A stretch of DNA of 64,000 bases from Microbacterium hydrocarbonoxydans (GCF_011752045.1 NZ_JAAKXW010000002.1:434001-498000), one strand, 5' to 3'. Shown: positions 19,451-28,279, counted from the first letter of the stretch. Notes: a model not told the origin generated them from the letters alone. Program-made: numbers and translations.

Positions 19451-20272
19451 GTGCGCATCGACTCCTCAGACCTGCCCGTCGCCGTCACCTGGATCGGAGA
19501 GGATGACGCGGACCCGGCGGTGGTGCTTCCCGGCGGCGCCTGCCGCGGCCCGGAGTATCTCGGCGATCTGGCCGGGCTCGGCTCGACCCGGCCGCTGGTC
19601 GTGCTGCATCCCCGCGGCACGTCGCGCACTGGCGGGCTCTCCCGCGGGTGGTGGACGGATGCCGAGGACGTCGCCGCGGTCATCGACGCACTCGGGCTCG
19701 AAGCCGCCGACCTCGTCGCGCACTCGGCGGGCACCCGCCTGGCTCTCGCGGCGGCGACGCGATTCCCGGCGCGGGTGCGCACGATGGCTCTCGTGACGCC
19801 GCCCGCGATGTGGCTGACCGGCAGCGCCTATGACGGCGACGATCTGGTGGTCGACAGGGAGGATCCGGTCGTCGCGGAGGCGATCCGCTCCCTGATGGAG
19901 GACGGCGACGGCGACTCCGAGGAGGAGTTCCGTGAGACCTTCCTGCGGCAGGCTCCCGCGAGCTACGCCCACTGGACGACCGTCGAGCAGGAGCACGCAC
20001 GAGTCGGGGCGGTGAGTCTGGCGTCGGACGCGGCGTGGTTCCAGGACATCCCCGAAGACGTGACGCAGCGCATCCTCGCGGCGGAGATGCCGCCGGCCCT
20101 GGTGGTGGGCGGCGACCGCGACGTGCTCACCGGCGTCCGCCCGGTGCTCGACTACGCGGCCGCGCTCGGCGCCCAGGTCGAGATGATCGAGGACTGCGGG
20201 CACTATCCCTGGGTCGAGCAGCCGGAGGCGTTCCGGCGGGTGCTCGGCGAGTGGCTCGCGCGGATCAGCTGA
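19451..20272 (+). CDS. Alpha/beta hydrolase, proline-iminopeptidase-like
   Basis: This is an alpha/beta-hydrolase-fold protein of about 273 residues. It shows an oxyanion-hole region (VVLPGGACRGPEYLGDL), the strand LVVLHPRGTSRTG, the nucleophile elbow LVAHSAGTRLAL, and a late ALVVGGDRD acid region with the His in IEDCGHYPWVEQPEAF. The start is uncertain: GTG at 19451 begins the domain, while GTG at 19394 adds 19 non-conserved residues. It is divergent from dnaK, and the region between them holds an inverted repeat. The substrate is unknown. Confidence 0.78.
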   Translation: MRIDSSDLPVAVTWIGEDDADPAVVLPGGACRGPEYLGDLAGLGSTRPLVVLHPRGTSRTGGLSRGWWTDAEDVAAVIDALGLEAADLVAHSAGTRLALAAATRFPARVRTMALVTPPAMWLTGSAYDGDDLVVDREDPVVAEAIRSLMEDGDGDSEEEFRETFLRQAPASYAHWTTVEQEHARVGAVSLASDAAWFQDIPEDVTQRILAAEMPPALVVGGDRDVLTGVRPVLDYAAALGAQVEMIEDCGHYPWVEQPEAFRRVLGEWLARIS

Positions 20273-20302
20273 TCCGAGGCGCCCCCGCGGCCCCCACAGC
20301 CG

Positions 20303-20878
20303 TCACGCCATCAGTTCGCGCATCTCCGCGTACGTCGCCTCGACGTGCGTGCGGAAATCGACATCCGGTTCACCCTCCAGCCATCGCTGGAGCGACTCGG
20401 CGTATCCGATCATGCCGAATCGAGCCGTCAGCCGCGCCGTCTGCGCCGCGAGACCGGCCGTGACGCCGGCGGAGTAGATGGTCGCCTCATACCGCCGATG
20501 CCGCGCTCTCTCGCGCGCTTGCAGAGCCGAAGAGGATTCCACCAGCTTCCAGCGCTCGACCAGCTCCGCACGACGATCCTCGACAGTCAGGGCGACGGCG
20601 ACCGTCGCACCACGAAGGGCGGCGATCGGCGCCGTCTTCAGATCTCTCGCCGCGAGTTCACGGGCGAGGAGCTCGCGAAAGTCATCGTCCTCGGCGAAGA
20701 GAAGGTCCTCCTTGTCGGCGAAGTAGCGGAAGACCGTTCGCTCGCTGACCCCCGCCGCAGCAGCGACATCGGCGACGGTCACGGCACCGAATCCATGCTC
20801 GATGAAGAGACGCAGCGCAGAGTCGGCGATCGCCGTTCGCGTTCGCGCCCGCTTGAGAGCTCGCAGCCCGGATGCCAT
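20303..20878 (-). CDS. TetR family transcriptional regulator
   Basis: This regulator of about 191 residues has a TetR HTH (VTVADVAAAAGVSERTVFRYF) near residue 40 and a helical ligand domain. The ATG at 20878 gives MASGLRALKRARTRTAI; a TTG at 20917 would add 13 residues. It is divergent from the SGNH hydrolase gene, and two copies of a 15-bp palindrome TGnCAGnnnCTGnCA lie in the space between them. It probably represses both genes; this is inferred from the arrangement. Confidence 0.88.
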   Translation of the reverse strand: MASGLRALKRARTRTAIADSALRLFIEHGFGAVTVADVAAAAGVSERTVFRYFADKEDLLFAEDDDFRELLARELAARDLKTAPIAALRGATVAVALTVEDRRAELVERWKLVESSSALQARERARHRRYEATIYSAGVTAGLAAQTARLTARFGMIGYAESLQRWLEGEPDVDFRTHVEATYAEMRELMA

Positions 20879-20921
20879 CGAACCAATGTACTGGGCGAGG
20901 CGATCATTGCCGCGCAATTCT

Positions 20922-20936
20922 TGACAGTAACTGTCA
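20922..20936. promoter_or_regulatory. TetR operator candidate, copy 1
   Basis: TGACAGTAACTGTCA is a perfect 15-bp palindrome around a central A. It shares the form TGnCAGnnnCTGnCA with the next site, with 17 bp between centres. It overlaps a TTGACA that could be the -35 of the SGNH hydrolase promoter. Confidence 0.7.
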
Positions 20937-20938
20937 CT

Positions 20939-20953
20939 TGGCAGACACTGCCA
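20939..20953. promoter_or_regulatory. TetR operator candidate, copy 2
   Basis: TGGCAGACACTGCCA is an inverted repeat with perfect 6-bp arms and a 3-bp centre. It is the second copy of TGnCAGnnnCTGnCA, ending 33 bp before the hydrolase ATG. Confidence 0.7.
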
Positions 20954-20986
20954 TTATCGACCAGACGGACACACACCGGGAGCCTC

Positions 20987-21685
20987 ATGCCGTTCTTCAT
21001 CGCCATCGCAGTCGCACTCCTCATCGCCTCCGGCATCGCCTACGCCGCCCGCCGGACGATGCATCCTCCGGTCCCTCGCCCGGAAGCGGGCAAGATCACC
21101 GTCGCCGCGATCGGCGACAGCAACACCTACGGCGCGGGAGTGCTCCTCAAGGGGCGTCGCAGGTGGTCCTATCCAGCCCAGCTCGCCCGCCTGCTCGGCG
21201 ACTCGTATCAGGTGCTCAACTACGGGCTGAATCGACGCACGCTGCAGCGCGACGGCGATTGGCCGTACGCCGCGAACCGCTTCGCGGAGGCGTCCCTCCG
21301 GGCACGGGCCGACATCGTCCTCATCATGCTGGGGACGAACGATGCGCGGGGCGGCAACTGGAACGCAGACGCCTATGAGTCGGAACTCGCCGATCTCGCC
21401 ATCCGCTACCGGGCCGGCGGCCGGTCGGCCGTCTACCTCCTGACGCCGCCCGTCGCATTCCCCAACCGCCGAGGCGTCTCGGAGCGCATCGTCGCCGAGG
21501 AGGTCGCGCCGATCGTGCGCCGCGTCGCCGCGCGACTCGGCCTGCCTCTCATCGACGTCTTCGCGGTCACGGAACAGGGCGTCACGGCGCACCCCGACGG
21601 CATCCACCTGGACGCCGAAGCGAGCAGGCTGGTCGCCGAAGCGGTGGCCGCGGCCATCGCCCCCGCGCGCAGCCAGGAGACCTGA
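20987..21685 (+). CDS. SGNH/GDSL-type hydrolase with N-terminal membrane anchor
   Basis: This 232-residue protein begins with a hydrophobic helix (MPFFIAIAVALLIASGIAYA), a likely membrane anchor or uncleaved signal. Blocks of the SGNH fold follow: IGDSNTYGAGV (nucleophile Ser in GDS), LGTNDARGG (block with catalytic Asn), and the late DGIHLDAEAS with the Asp and His. It should be an esterase, lipase or deacetylase acting at the cell surface. GGGAG lies before the ATG at 20987. Expression is probably controlled by the divergent TetR regulator. Confidence 0.85.
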   Translation: MPFFIAIAVALLIASGIAYAARRTMHPPVPRPEAGKITVAAIGDSNTYGAGVLLKGRRRWSYPAQLARLLGDSYQVLNYGLNRRTLQRDGDWPYAANRFAEASLRARADIVLIMLGTNDARGGNWNADAYESELADLAIRYRAGGRSAVYLLTPPVAFPNRRGVSERIVAEEVAPIVRRVAARLGLPLIDVFAVTEQGVTAHPDGIHLDAEASRLVAEAVAAAIAPARSQET

Positions 21686-21715
21686 TACGACGCAGCACCG
21701 GGTACCCTCTCCACG

Positions 21716-22651
21716 ATGAAGATGCACGCCGGCGAACTCGACATCGACCATGCCACGGCGAGCCGGCTCATCGGCGCGCAGCATCCGGAATGGCGCCACG
21801 AGGAGATCCGCAGGGTCGCCTCCGAGGGCACCGTCAACGCGATCTTCCGCATCGGCGACGATCTCGCGGCCCGACTGCCGCTGACCGACGCCGATCCCGA
21901 CGAGCTGCGCGCGGCTCTCGAGCGTGAGGCCGCCGCCATGCACGAGCTGGTCGGCGTCTGCCCGGTGCCGACTCCCGCGCCCGTCGCGATCGGCGAGCCC
22001 GGCCCCGGCTATCCGCTTCCCTGGTCCGTCCAGACCTGGGTGCCGGGCGACGTCGCCACCCCTGACGGTCTCGCGCACTCCGCGACGTTCGCGCGCGACC
22101 TCGTCGAGCTCATCGTCGCGCTCCGCGGCGCCGACACCCGCGGCCGCGCCTTCGACGGCGGCGGACGAGGCGGCGATCTGCGCGACTCCGACGCGTGGAT
22201 GGAGACCTGCTTCCGGGAGAGCGCAGCGCTTCTGCCTGTCGACGACCTGCGCGCACTGTGGGCTCGCTTCCGGATGCTCCCGGCGCCCGGCCCCGACGTG
22301 ATGGCGCACGGCGACCTTACGCCCGGCAATCTCCTCGTCTCCGGCGAGCGCCTCGCCGGAGTGCTCGACGGTGGCGGGTTCGCCCCGGCCGATCCATCCC
22401 TCGACCTCGTCTCCGCCTGGCACCTCCTCGATGCCGAGGCCCGAGCGGTCGTCCGCGAAGGTCTCGCTTCCGGCGAGACGGAGTGGCTGCGCGGAGCGGC
22501 CTGGGCGTTCCAGCAGGCGATGGGTCTCGTCTGGTACTACCGCGTCTCCAATCCGGGCATGAGCGCGCTGGGCCGCAGCACCCTGCATCGCATCCTCACC
22601 GACCCGGAGGTCGGGAACCCGCGAAACGCCCCCGTCACACCCGCGTCATAG
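21716..22651 (+). CDS. Aminoglycoside phosphotransferase family kinase-like protein
   Basis: This 311-residue protein has the APH fold. It has an N-terminal lobe with GTVNAIFRIGDDLAARLPL (nucleotide loop and Arg in place of the usual Lys region), the catalytic loop HGDLTPGNLLV, and the metal Asp in LAGVLDGGGF. It also resembles small-molecule kinases with the same fold, so antibiotic resistance should not be assumed. It starts 30 bp after the SGNH hydrolase gene on the same strand and ends 9 bp before the chelatase gene. Confidence 0.85.
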   Translation: MKMHAGELDIDHATASRLIGAQHPEWRHEEIRRVASEGTVNAIFRIGDDLAARLPLTDADPDELRAALEREAAAMHELVGVCPVPTPAPVAIGEPGPGYPLPWSVQTWVPGDVATPDGLAHSATFARDLVELIVALRGADTRGRAFDGGGRGGDLRDSDAWMETCFRESAALLPVDDLRALWARFRMLPAPGPDVMAHGDLTPGNLLVSGERLAGVLDGGGFAPADPSLDLVSAWHLLDAEARAVVREGLASGETEWLRGAAWAFQQAMGLVWYYRVSNPGMSALGRSTLHRILTDPEVGNPRNAPVTPAS

Positions 22652-22660
22652 GCTGAGCGC

Positions 22661-23341
22661 ATGTCACGCCCCACCCTGCTCGCCGTCTCGCACGGGACCT
22701 CGGATGCCGAAGGCGCCCGCACCATCGCCGCGCTCGTCGACGAGGTGCAGCGCGTCCTCCCCGACGTGCCGGTGCGCGCGGCGTTCGTCGACGTGCAGCA
22801 GCCCGACGCGGCCGACCTGGTGCCGGAGATCGAGGGACCAGTGGTCATCGTGCCGCTGCTGCTGTCCAGCGGCTTCCACGTGCACCACGACCTGCACGGC
22901 ATCGCGGCGAAGCGGGCGGATGCCGTCGTCGCCGATCCGATGGGCCCGGATCCGCTCCTCGCCGAGGTGCTCGCCGAGCGCCTGGGCGAGCTCGACCAGG
23001 ACGCTCCCGTCATCCTCGCCGTCGCCGGATCCCGCGATCCACGCTCGCTGACGGATGCCGAGGGCATGGCCGCCCTGCTCACCGAGCGCCTGAGGCGTCC
23101 CGTCGAACTCTCCTACCTCGCCGCCCGCCAGCCGGACCTGCCGACCTCGCTCGCGGAGCATCCGGATGCCGTGGTGTCGATCTACCTGCTGGCCAGGGGC
23201 TTCTTCTTCGACCTCGCCGTGCGCCAGGCACCGGGTCGCGCGCTCACGCTGCCGCTCCTCGACGGCGGACCGGTGCCGCGGCCGCTCGTCGATCTCGTCG
23301 TCGCGCGCTACCGGGATGCCGCCGCGCGCATCGAAGCCTGA
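22661..23341 (+). CDS. Sirohydrochlorin chelatase, CbiX/SirB family
   Basis: This 226-residue protein should insert Fe2+ into sirohydrochlorin to make siroheme. It has two CbiX-like repeats: the first starts TLLAVSHGTSD (His11) and includes LLLSSGFHVHHD, the second starts PVILAVAGSRDP and ends IYLLARGFFFDL. Fused halves are typical of the long CbiX type. It lies 131 bp upstream of the sulfite reductase gene, whose enzyme needs siroheme. Cobalt chelation is possible by family but less likely here. Confidence 0.85.
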   Translation: MSRPTLLAVSHGTSDAEGARTIAALVDEVQRVLPDVPVRAAFVDVQQPDAADLVPEIEGPVVIVPLLLSSGFHVHHDLHGIAAKRADAVVADPMGPDPLLAEVLAERLGELDQDAPVILAVAGSRDPRSLTDAEGMAALLTERLRRPVELSYLAARQPDLPTSLAEHPDAVVSIYLLARGFFFDLAVRQAPGRALTLPLLDGGPVPRPLVDLVVARYRDAAARIEA

Positions 23342-23368
23342 CTCCCCCGCCCTGTCAAGACCTTCAGC

Positions 23369-23393
23369 CGAACATCACCTTGTGTGACGTTCG
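23369..23393. promoter_or_regulatory. Inverted repeat upstream of the sulfur cluster, copy A
   Basis: CGAACATCAC-cttgt-GTGACGTTCG has 10-bp arms with a single mismatch. It lies about 80 bp before the sulfite reductase start, a good place for a sulfur-responsive regulator. The cognate regulator is not identified in the window. Confidence 0.55.
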
Positions 23394-23438
23394 CTGACGC
23401 AACATGTCATCCCGGATTCTCGAATGGGACGCGGCGTC

Positions 23439-23452
23439 TCACTCTTGAGTGA
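23439..23452. promoter_or_regulatory. Inverted repeat upstream of the sulfur cluster, copy B
   Basis: TCACTC-TT-GAGTGA has perfect 6-bp arms and ends 20 bp before the sulfite reductase ATG. It differs from copy A, so two regulators or a regulator plus an RNA hairpin are possible. Confidence 0.45.
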
Positions 23453-23472
23453 TAGCCACCCAGGGAGCAGGC

Positions 23473-25191
23473 ATGACCATTCAGCAGCCGACGCCGATCC
23501 GCGGCGCGCGCACGCGCACCACCCGGACGCCGACGAAACCGCACGGCCAGTGGGCCGTCGACGGCAACGAGCCCCTGAACGCCAACGAGGAGTTCAAGCT
23601 CGCCGACGGCGGACTGAACGTCCGCGAGCGCATCGAGAACGAGTACGCCAAGGGCGGCTTCGCATCGATCGACCCGACCGACCTGCACGGGCGCTTCCGC
23701 TGGTGGGGTCTGTACACGCAGCGCAAGCCCGGGATCGACGGCGGCCGCACCGCCCAGCTCGAGCCGCACGAGCTCGAGGACGAGTACTTCATGCTGCGGG
23801 TCCGCATTGACGGCGGCCAGCTCACCACGCAGCAGCTCCGCGTGATCGGCGAGATCTCCACCGAGTTCGCCCGCGACACCGCCGACCTCACCGACCGTCA
23901 GAACGTGCAGCTGCACTGGGTCCAGGTCGAGGACGTCCCGGAGATCTGGCGCCGCCTCGAAGAGGTCGGCCTGAGCACCACCGAGGCCTGCGGTGACGTG
24001 CCGCGCGTCATCCTCGGATCCCCGGTGGCCGGCATCGCCGCCGACGAGATCATCGACCCGACCCCGCAGATCGAGGAGATCGCGGCCCGATTCATCGGCG
24101 ACCCTACGCTCGCGAACCTGCCCCGCAAGTACAAGACGGCCATCACCGGCCACCCCAGCCAGGACGTCGTGCACGAGATCAACGACTGCGCCTTCGTCGC
24201 CGTCGAGCACCCCGAGCTGGGCATCGGCTACGACCTGTGGGTCGGCGGTGCGCTCTCGGTGGTCCCTCGCCTCGGCGAGCGCCTCGGCACCTTCGTCGCC
24301 CCCGAGCGGGTCGCCGAGGTGTGGCACGGCGTCACCCAGATCTTCCGCGACTACGGCTACCGGCGCCTGCGCAACAAGGCGCGCCTGAAGTTCCTCCTCG
24401 CCGACTGGGGCGTGGAGAAGTTCCGCCAGGTGCTCGAGACCGAGTACCTCGAGACCCCGCTCCCCGACGGCCCCGCCGCGCCGAAGCCCACCAGCCTCGG
24501 CGACCACGTCGGCGTGCACGCACAGAAGGACGGCCGCTTCTTCGTGGGCGCCGCCGCGCTCGTCGGCCGGGTCTCCGGCAGCACGCTGACCGCCCTCGCC
24601 GACCTCGCCGAGGCGCACGGCTCGCAGCGCATCCGCACCACGCCGTACCAGAAGCTCCTCGTGCTCGACGTCCCCGAGGGCGAGGTCGAGTCGCTCGTGA
24701 AGGGTCTCGACGAGATCGGCCTCTCCGCCCGCCCGAGCCTGTTCCGCCGCGGCACCATCGCCTGCACCGGCATCGAGTTCTGCAAACTCGCGATCGTGGA
24801 GACGAAGGCGAACGCCGCCAACGCCATCCAGCAGCTCGAGGAGCGCCTCGGCGCGCTCGAGCCCGAGATCGGCCGCCCGATCACGCTGCACGTGAACGGA
24901 TGCCCGAACTCCTGTGCCCGCATCCAGACCGCCGACATCGGCCTGAAGGGCCAGCTCGTGCAGATCGACGGCGAGCAGGTCCCCGGCTACCAGGTGCACC
25001 TCGGCGGCGGCCTCGCCGGCGTCGACCGCGAGGAGGCCGGCCTCGGCCGCACCGTCCGCGGCCTGAAGGTGCCCGCCGACGGCATCGCCGACTACGCCGA
25101 GCGCGTCATCCGCCGCTACCTCGCCGACCGCGAGGACGCCGAGACGTTCGCGCAGTGGGCGCACCGCGCCGACGAGGAGGCGCTGCAGTGA
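23473..25191 (+). CDS. sirA: Ferredoxin-dependent assimilatory sulfite reductase (SirA/NirA type)
   Basis: This 572-residue enzyme reduces sulfite to sulfide with six electrons from ferredoxin. It contains the siroheme and 4Fe-4S cysteines ACTGIEFCKLA and NGCPNSCARIQ. Tyr81 in GLYTQRK and Cys173 in TTEACGD are 92 residues apart, the same spacing as the covalently linked Tyr69-Cys161 pair known from M. tuberculosis NirA; this supports sulfite over nitrite as substrate. The ATG at 23473 has GGGAGCAG before it; the ORF could start 8 codons earlier. It is the first gene of a tightly packed operon and its stop overlaps the GTG of cysH. Confidence 0.93.
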   Translation: MTIQQPTPIRGARTRTTRTPTKPHGQWAVDGNEPLNANEEFKLADGGLNVRERIENEYAKGGFASIDPTDLHGRFRWWGLYTQRKPGIDGGRTAQLEPHELEDEYFMLRVRIDGGQLTTQQLRVIGEISTEFARDTADLTDRQNVQLHWVQVEDVPEIWRRLEEVGLSTTEACGDVPRVILGSPVAGIAADEIIDPTPQIEEIAARFIGDPTLANLPRKYKTAITGHPSQDVVHEINDCAFVAVEHPELGIGYDLWVGGALSVVPRLGERLGTFVAPERVAEVWHGVTQIFRDYGYRRLRNKARLKFLLADWGVEKFRQVLETEYLETPLPDGPAAPKPTSLGDHVGVHAQKDGRFFVGAAALVGRVSGSTLTALADLAEAHGSQRIRTTPYQKLLVLDVPEGEVESLVKGLDEIGLSARPSLFRRGTIACTGIEFCKLAIVETKANAANAIQQLEERLGALEPEIGRPITLHVNGCPNSCARIQTADIGLKGQLVQIDGEQVPGYQVHLGGGLAGVDREEAGLGRTVRGLKVPADGIADYAERVIRRYLADREDAETFAQWAHRADEEALQ

Positions 25192-25937
25192 GCACGCCGG
25201 TCACCATCCGTCCGGCACGGCCGGCACGTCGCTCGACCGAGGAGCTCAAGGCCCTCGCCGAGCGCGGCGCCGCCGAACTGCGCAGCGGACAGCCCGACGA
25301 GGCCTCCCCCGCCGAGGTCGTCGCCTGGGTCGCCGAGAACTTCGCCGTCTCGCAGGCAGCCGTCGCGTGCTCGATGGCGGATGCCGCGCTGCCGCACCTC
25401 GTCGCGCAGAGCCTCCCCGGGGTCGACGTGCTCTTCCTCGACACCGGCTACCACTTCGCCGAGACCACCTTCACCCGCAACGAGGTCGAGCGCGAGCTGG
25501 ACGTCAACATCGTCGACGTGAAGCCCGTCCAGACCGTGCGCGAGCAGGATGCCGAGTACGGCAGGAACCTCTTCGAGCGCGACCCGGGCCTGTGCTGCCA
25601 GCTCCGCAAGGTCGAGCCCCTGCAGCGATCCCTCGGGGAATACGAGGTGTGGTTCACCGGCGTCCGGCGCGAGGAGGCCCCGACCAGGGCGAACTCCCCC
25701 CTGATCGCCTGGGACGAGCGCAACGGACTCGTCAAGGTGAACCCGGTCGCGAGCTGGAGCTTCGACGACCTCATCGACTACGCCACCGAGCACGCCGTGC
25801 CGGTGAACCCCCTCATCGCGAACGGGTATCCGTCCATCGGCTGCGCGCCGTGCACGAAGCCCGTCGCCCCCGGCGAGGACCCGCGGTCCGGTCGCTGGGC
25901 CGGACTCGCCAAGACCGAATGCGGACTCCACCTATGA
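25188..25937 (+). CDS. cysH: APS reductase (CysH, 4Fe-4S type)
   Basis: This 249-residue enzyme reduces adenylylsulfate to sulfite. The paired cysteines GLCCQLRK (136-137) and GCAPCTK (219, 222) bind the 4Fe-4S cluster that marks APS reductases, and the C-terminal ECGLHL carries the catalytic cysteine. It has the PP-loop-family fold with FLDTGYHFAET and VTGVRREE-like elements. The GTG start overlaps the sirA stop and the cysD ATG overlaps its stop. Use of APS fits the absence of an APS kinase in the cluster. Confidence 0.94.
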   Translation: MSTPVTIRPARPARRSTEELKALAERGAAELRSGQPDEASPAEVVAWVAENFAVSQAAVACSMADAALPHLVAQSLPGVDVLFLDTGYHFAETTFTRNEVERELDVNIVDVKPVQTVREQDAEYGRNLFERDPGLCCQLRKVEPLQRSLGEYEVWFTGVRREEAPTRANSPLIAWDERNGLVKVNPVASWSFDDLIDYATEHAVPVNPLIANGYPSIGCAPCTKPVAPGEDPRSGRWAGLAKTECGLHL

Positions 25938-26875
25938 CCACCATCACCCAGACCCCGGCACCGGAGCGCGCGAAGCGGGAGGGCGGCCTCAGCGCCCTCG
26001 ACCTGCTCGAGGCGGAGGCCATCCACATCATCCGCGAGGTCGTCGCCGAGTTCGAGCGCCCCGTGCTGCTGTTCTCCGGCGGCAAGGACTCCGTGGTCGT
26101 GCTGCACCTGGCCACCAAGGCGTTCGCCCCCGGACGCGTGCCGTTCCCGGTGCTGCACGTCGACACCGGCCACAACTTCCCCGAGGTCATCGCGTTCCGC
26201 GACGAGACCGTCGCGCGCCTCGGCATCGACCTCGAGGTCGCCCGCGTGCAGGACTACATCGACGACGGCCGCCTCGCCGAGCGCCCGGACGGCACCCGCA
26301 ACACGCTGCAGACGCAGCCGCTGCTCGACGCCATCGCCGCGGGGAAGCACGACGCCGTCTTCGGCGGCGCCCGCCGCGACGAGGACAAGGCACGCGCCAA
26401 GGAGCGCATCATCTCGCTGCGCGACGAGTTCGGCCAGTGGGATCCGCGCAACCAGCGCCCCGAGCTGTGGAGCCTGTACAACGGCCGGCACCTGCCCGGC
26501 CAGCACGTCCGCGCCTTCCCGATCTCGAACTGGACCGAGCTCGACATCTGGAACTACATCGAGCGCGAGGGCATCGCCCTGCCGGCGCTGTACTACGCGC
26601 ACGAGCGCGACGTCTTCCGCCGTGACGGCATGTGGTGGGGCGTCGGCGAGTTCTCCCAGCCGCTGAAGGGCGAGGAGATCGAACGCCGCGTCGTCCGCTA
26701 CCGGACCGTCGGCGACATGAGCTGCACGGGCGCGGTGGAGTCGGATGCCGCAGACACGGCATCCGTCGTCGCCGAGGTCGCACGCTCCACGCTCACCGAG
26801 CGCGGCGCCACCAGGGCCGACGACCGCATCAGCGAGGCCGCCATGGAGGACCGCAAGAAGGACGGGTACTTCTGA
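25934..26875 (+). CDS. cysD: Sulfate adenylyltransferase subunit 2 (CysD)
   Basis: This 313-residue subunit makes APS from ATP and sulfate together with CysN. It has the PP-loop LLFSGGKDSVV (48-53), then LHVDTGHNFPEVI and FGGARRDEDKARAKER. It ends in the conserved ISEAAMEDRKKDGYF. It overlaps cysH by 4 bp, and its TGA overlaps the cysN ATG (TGATG). Confidence 0.96.
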   Translation: MTTITQTPAPERAKREGGLSALDLLEAEAIHIIREVVAEFERPVLLFSGGKDSVVVLHLATKAFAPGRVPFPVLHVDTGHNFPEVIAFRDETVARLGIDLEVARVQDYIDDGRLAERPDGTRNTLQTQPLLDAIAAGKHDAVFGGARRDEDKARAKERIISLRDEFGQWDPRNQRPELWSLYNGRHLPGQHVRAFPISNWTELDIWNYIEREGIALPALYYAHERDVFRRDGMWWGVGEFSQPLKGEEIERRVVRYRTVGDMSCTGAVESDAADTASVVAEVARSTLTERGATRADDRISEAAMEDRKKDGYF

Positions 26876-28230
26876 TGAGTATCGACATCGCAGACGTTTC
26901 GTCTCGCTCCGCTCGCTCGACGACCGAGAAGGAGGTCGCGACGCTGTTTCGCTTCGCGACCGCCGGCTCCGTCGACGACGGCAAGTCGACCCTGGTCGGG
27001 CGGCTGCTGCACGACGCGAAGGCGATCCTCGCCGACCAGCTCGAGCAGGTCGCCGCGACGAGCCGCCAGCGCGGGTTCGCCCACGGCGCCTTCGACTTCG
27101 CGCTGCTCACCGACGGCCTGCGCGCCGAGCGCGAGCAGGGCATCACGATCGATGTCGCCTATCGGTACTTCGCCACCGACCGGCGCAGCTTCATCCTCGC
27201 CGACTGCCCCGGCCACGTGCAGTACACGCGCAACATGGTCACCGGTGCCGCGACCGCCGACGCCGTGATCGTGCTCGTCGACGCGCGCAAGGGCGTGGTC
27301 GAGCAGACCCGCCGCCACCTCGCCGTGGTGTCGCTGCTGCGCGTCGCGCACGTCATCATCGCGGTGAACAAGATCGACCTGGTCGGCTTCGACGAGAACC
27401 GCTTCGTCGAGATCGAGCTCGAGGCCGCGCGCGTCGCCGAGCAGCTCGGCCTCGCCGGCATCCACGTCCTGCCGGTCTCGGCGCTCGAGGGCGACAACAT
27501 CGTCGACCGCTCCGAGCGCACCCCGTGGTACCAGGGCCCCACGCTCTTCGACCTGCTGGAGACGCTGCCCAGCGCCGAGGAGATCGAGTCGGCGGCATCC
27601 GACTTCCGCCTTCCCGTGCAGCTGGTGCTGCGCCCGCAGGGCGGGCTCGCGCCGGCGATCGCCGAGACGGATGCCGAGCGCTACCGCGACTTCCGCGGCT
27701 TCGCCGGCCGGATCGCCTCGGGCTCCGTGCAGGTCGGCGACGCCGTCGAGGTGTTCCCCGGCGGGCACCGCACCACCGTGACCGGCATCCACGTCGCCGG
27801 CAGCGAGGCGGATGCCGCCAAGGAGCCGCAGTCGGTGACCCTCACCCTCGCCGACGAGCTGGACGCCGCCCGCGGCGCCGTGATCGCCGCGGCGGGCACC
27901 GCGCCCGCCGGCCGCCGCGAGGCCGTCGTGGAGCTGTTCCAGCTCGACCCGCGCGCCACGACGCCTGGGTCGAAGGTGCTCGTCAAGCACGGCACCGCCA
28001 CCGTGCAGGCGCTGATCGCCGAGGTCATCGAACGCCGTGACCTGGAGACCCTCGGCCACCACGACGCCGACTCCCTCGCCGTGAACGAGATCGGCCGGGT
28101 GCGACTGCGCTTCGCCGCCGACCTGCCGCTCGAGCCGTACGCGCAGAACCGCGCCGGCGGCTCCCTCGTGCTCATCCACCCCGCCGACGGCGCGACCCTC
28201 GCGGCCGCGACCGTCGTCGATGAGCACTGA
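26875..28230 (+). CDS. cysN: Sulfate adenylyltransferase subunit 1 (CysN, GTPase)
   Basis: This 451-residue translation-factor-like GTPase activates CysD. It has the P-loop GSVDDGKST (31-39), the switch region with GITIDVAYRYF, DCPGH and NKID. There is no C-terminal APS kinase domain, consistent with direct APS reduction by CysH. The first 20 residues (SIDIADVSSRSARSTTEKE) are low-complexity and unlike the family; bases 26894-26925 encoding part of them resemble an intergenic repeat seen near 50630. The protein may therefore carry a short inserted N-terminus. Confidence 0.95.
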   Translation: MSIDIADVSSRSARSTTEKEVATLFRFATAGSVDDGKSTLVGRLLHDAKAILADQLEQVAATSRQRGFAHGAFDFALLTDGLRAEREQGITIDVAYRYFATDRRSFILADCPGHVQYTRNMVTGAATADAVIVLVDARKGVVEQTRRHLAVVSLLRVAHVIIAVNKIDLVGFDENRFVEIELEAARVAEQLGLAGIHVLPVSALEGDNIVDRSERTPWYQGPTLFDLLETLPSAEEIESAASDFRLPVQLVLRPQGGLAPAIAETDAERYRDFRGFAGRIASGSVQVGDAVEVFPGGHRTTVTGIHVAGSEADAAKEPQSVTLTLADELDAARGAVIAAAGTAPAGRREAVVELFQLDPRATTPGSKVLVKHGTATVQALIAEVIERRDLETLGHHDADSLAVNEIGRVRLRFAADLPLEPYAQNRAGGSLVLIHPADGATLAAATVVDEH

Positions 28231-28279
28231 CCTGCTGAATCCCGACCTGCAACACCCGACTCGCTAAGGAGGCGAAACC

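Noticed and set aside
21716..22651. Aminoglycoside resistance gene
   Set aside because: The protein has the APH fold, but many members phosphorylate other small molecules; there is no mobile element or other resistance gene nearby.
23407..25164. 585-codon open frame on the minus strand
   Set aside because: It mirrors the sulfite reductase gene, whose cysteine motifs and operon context are convincing.
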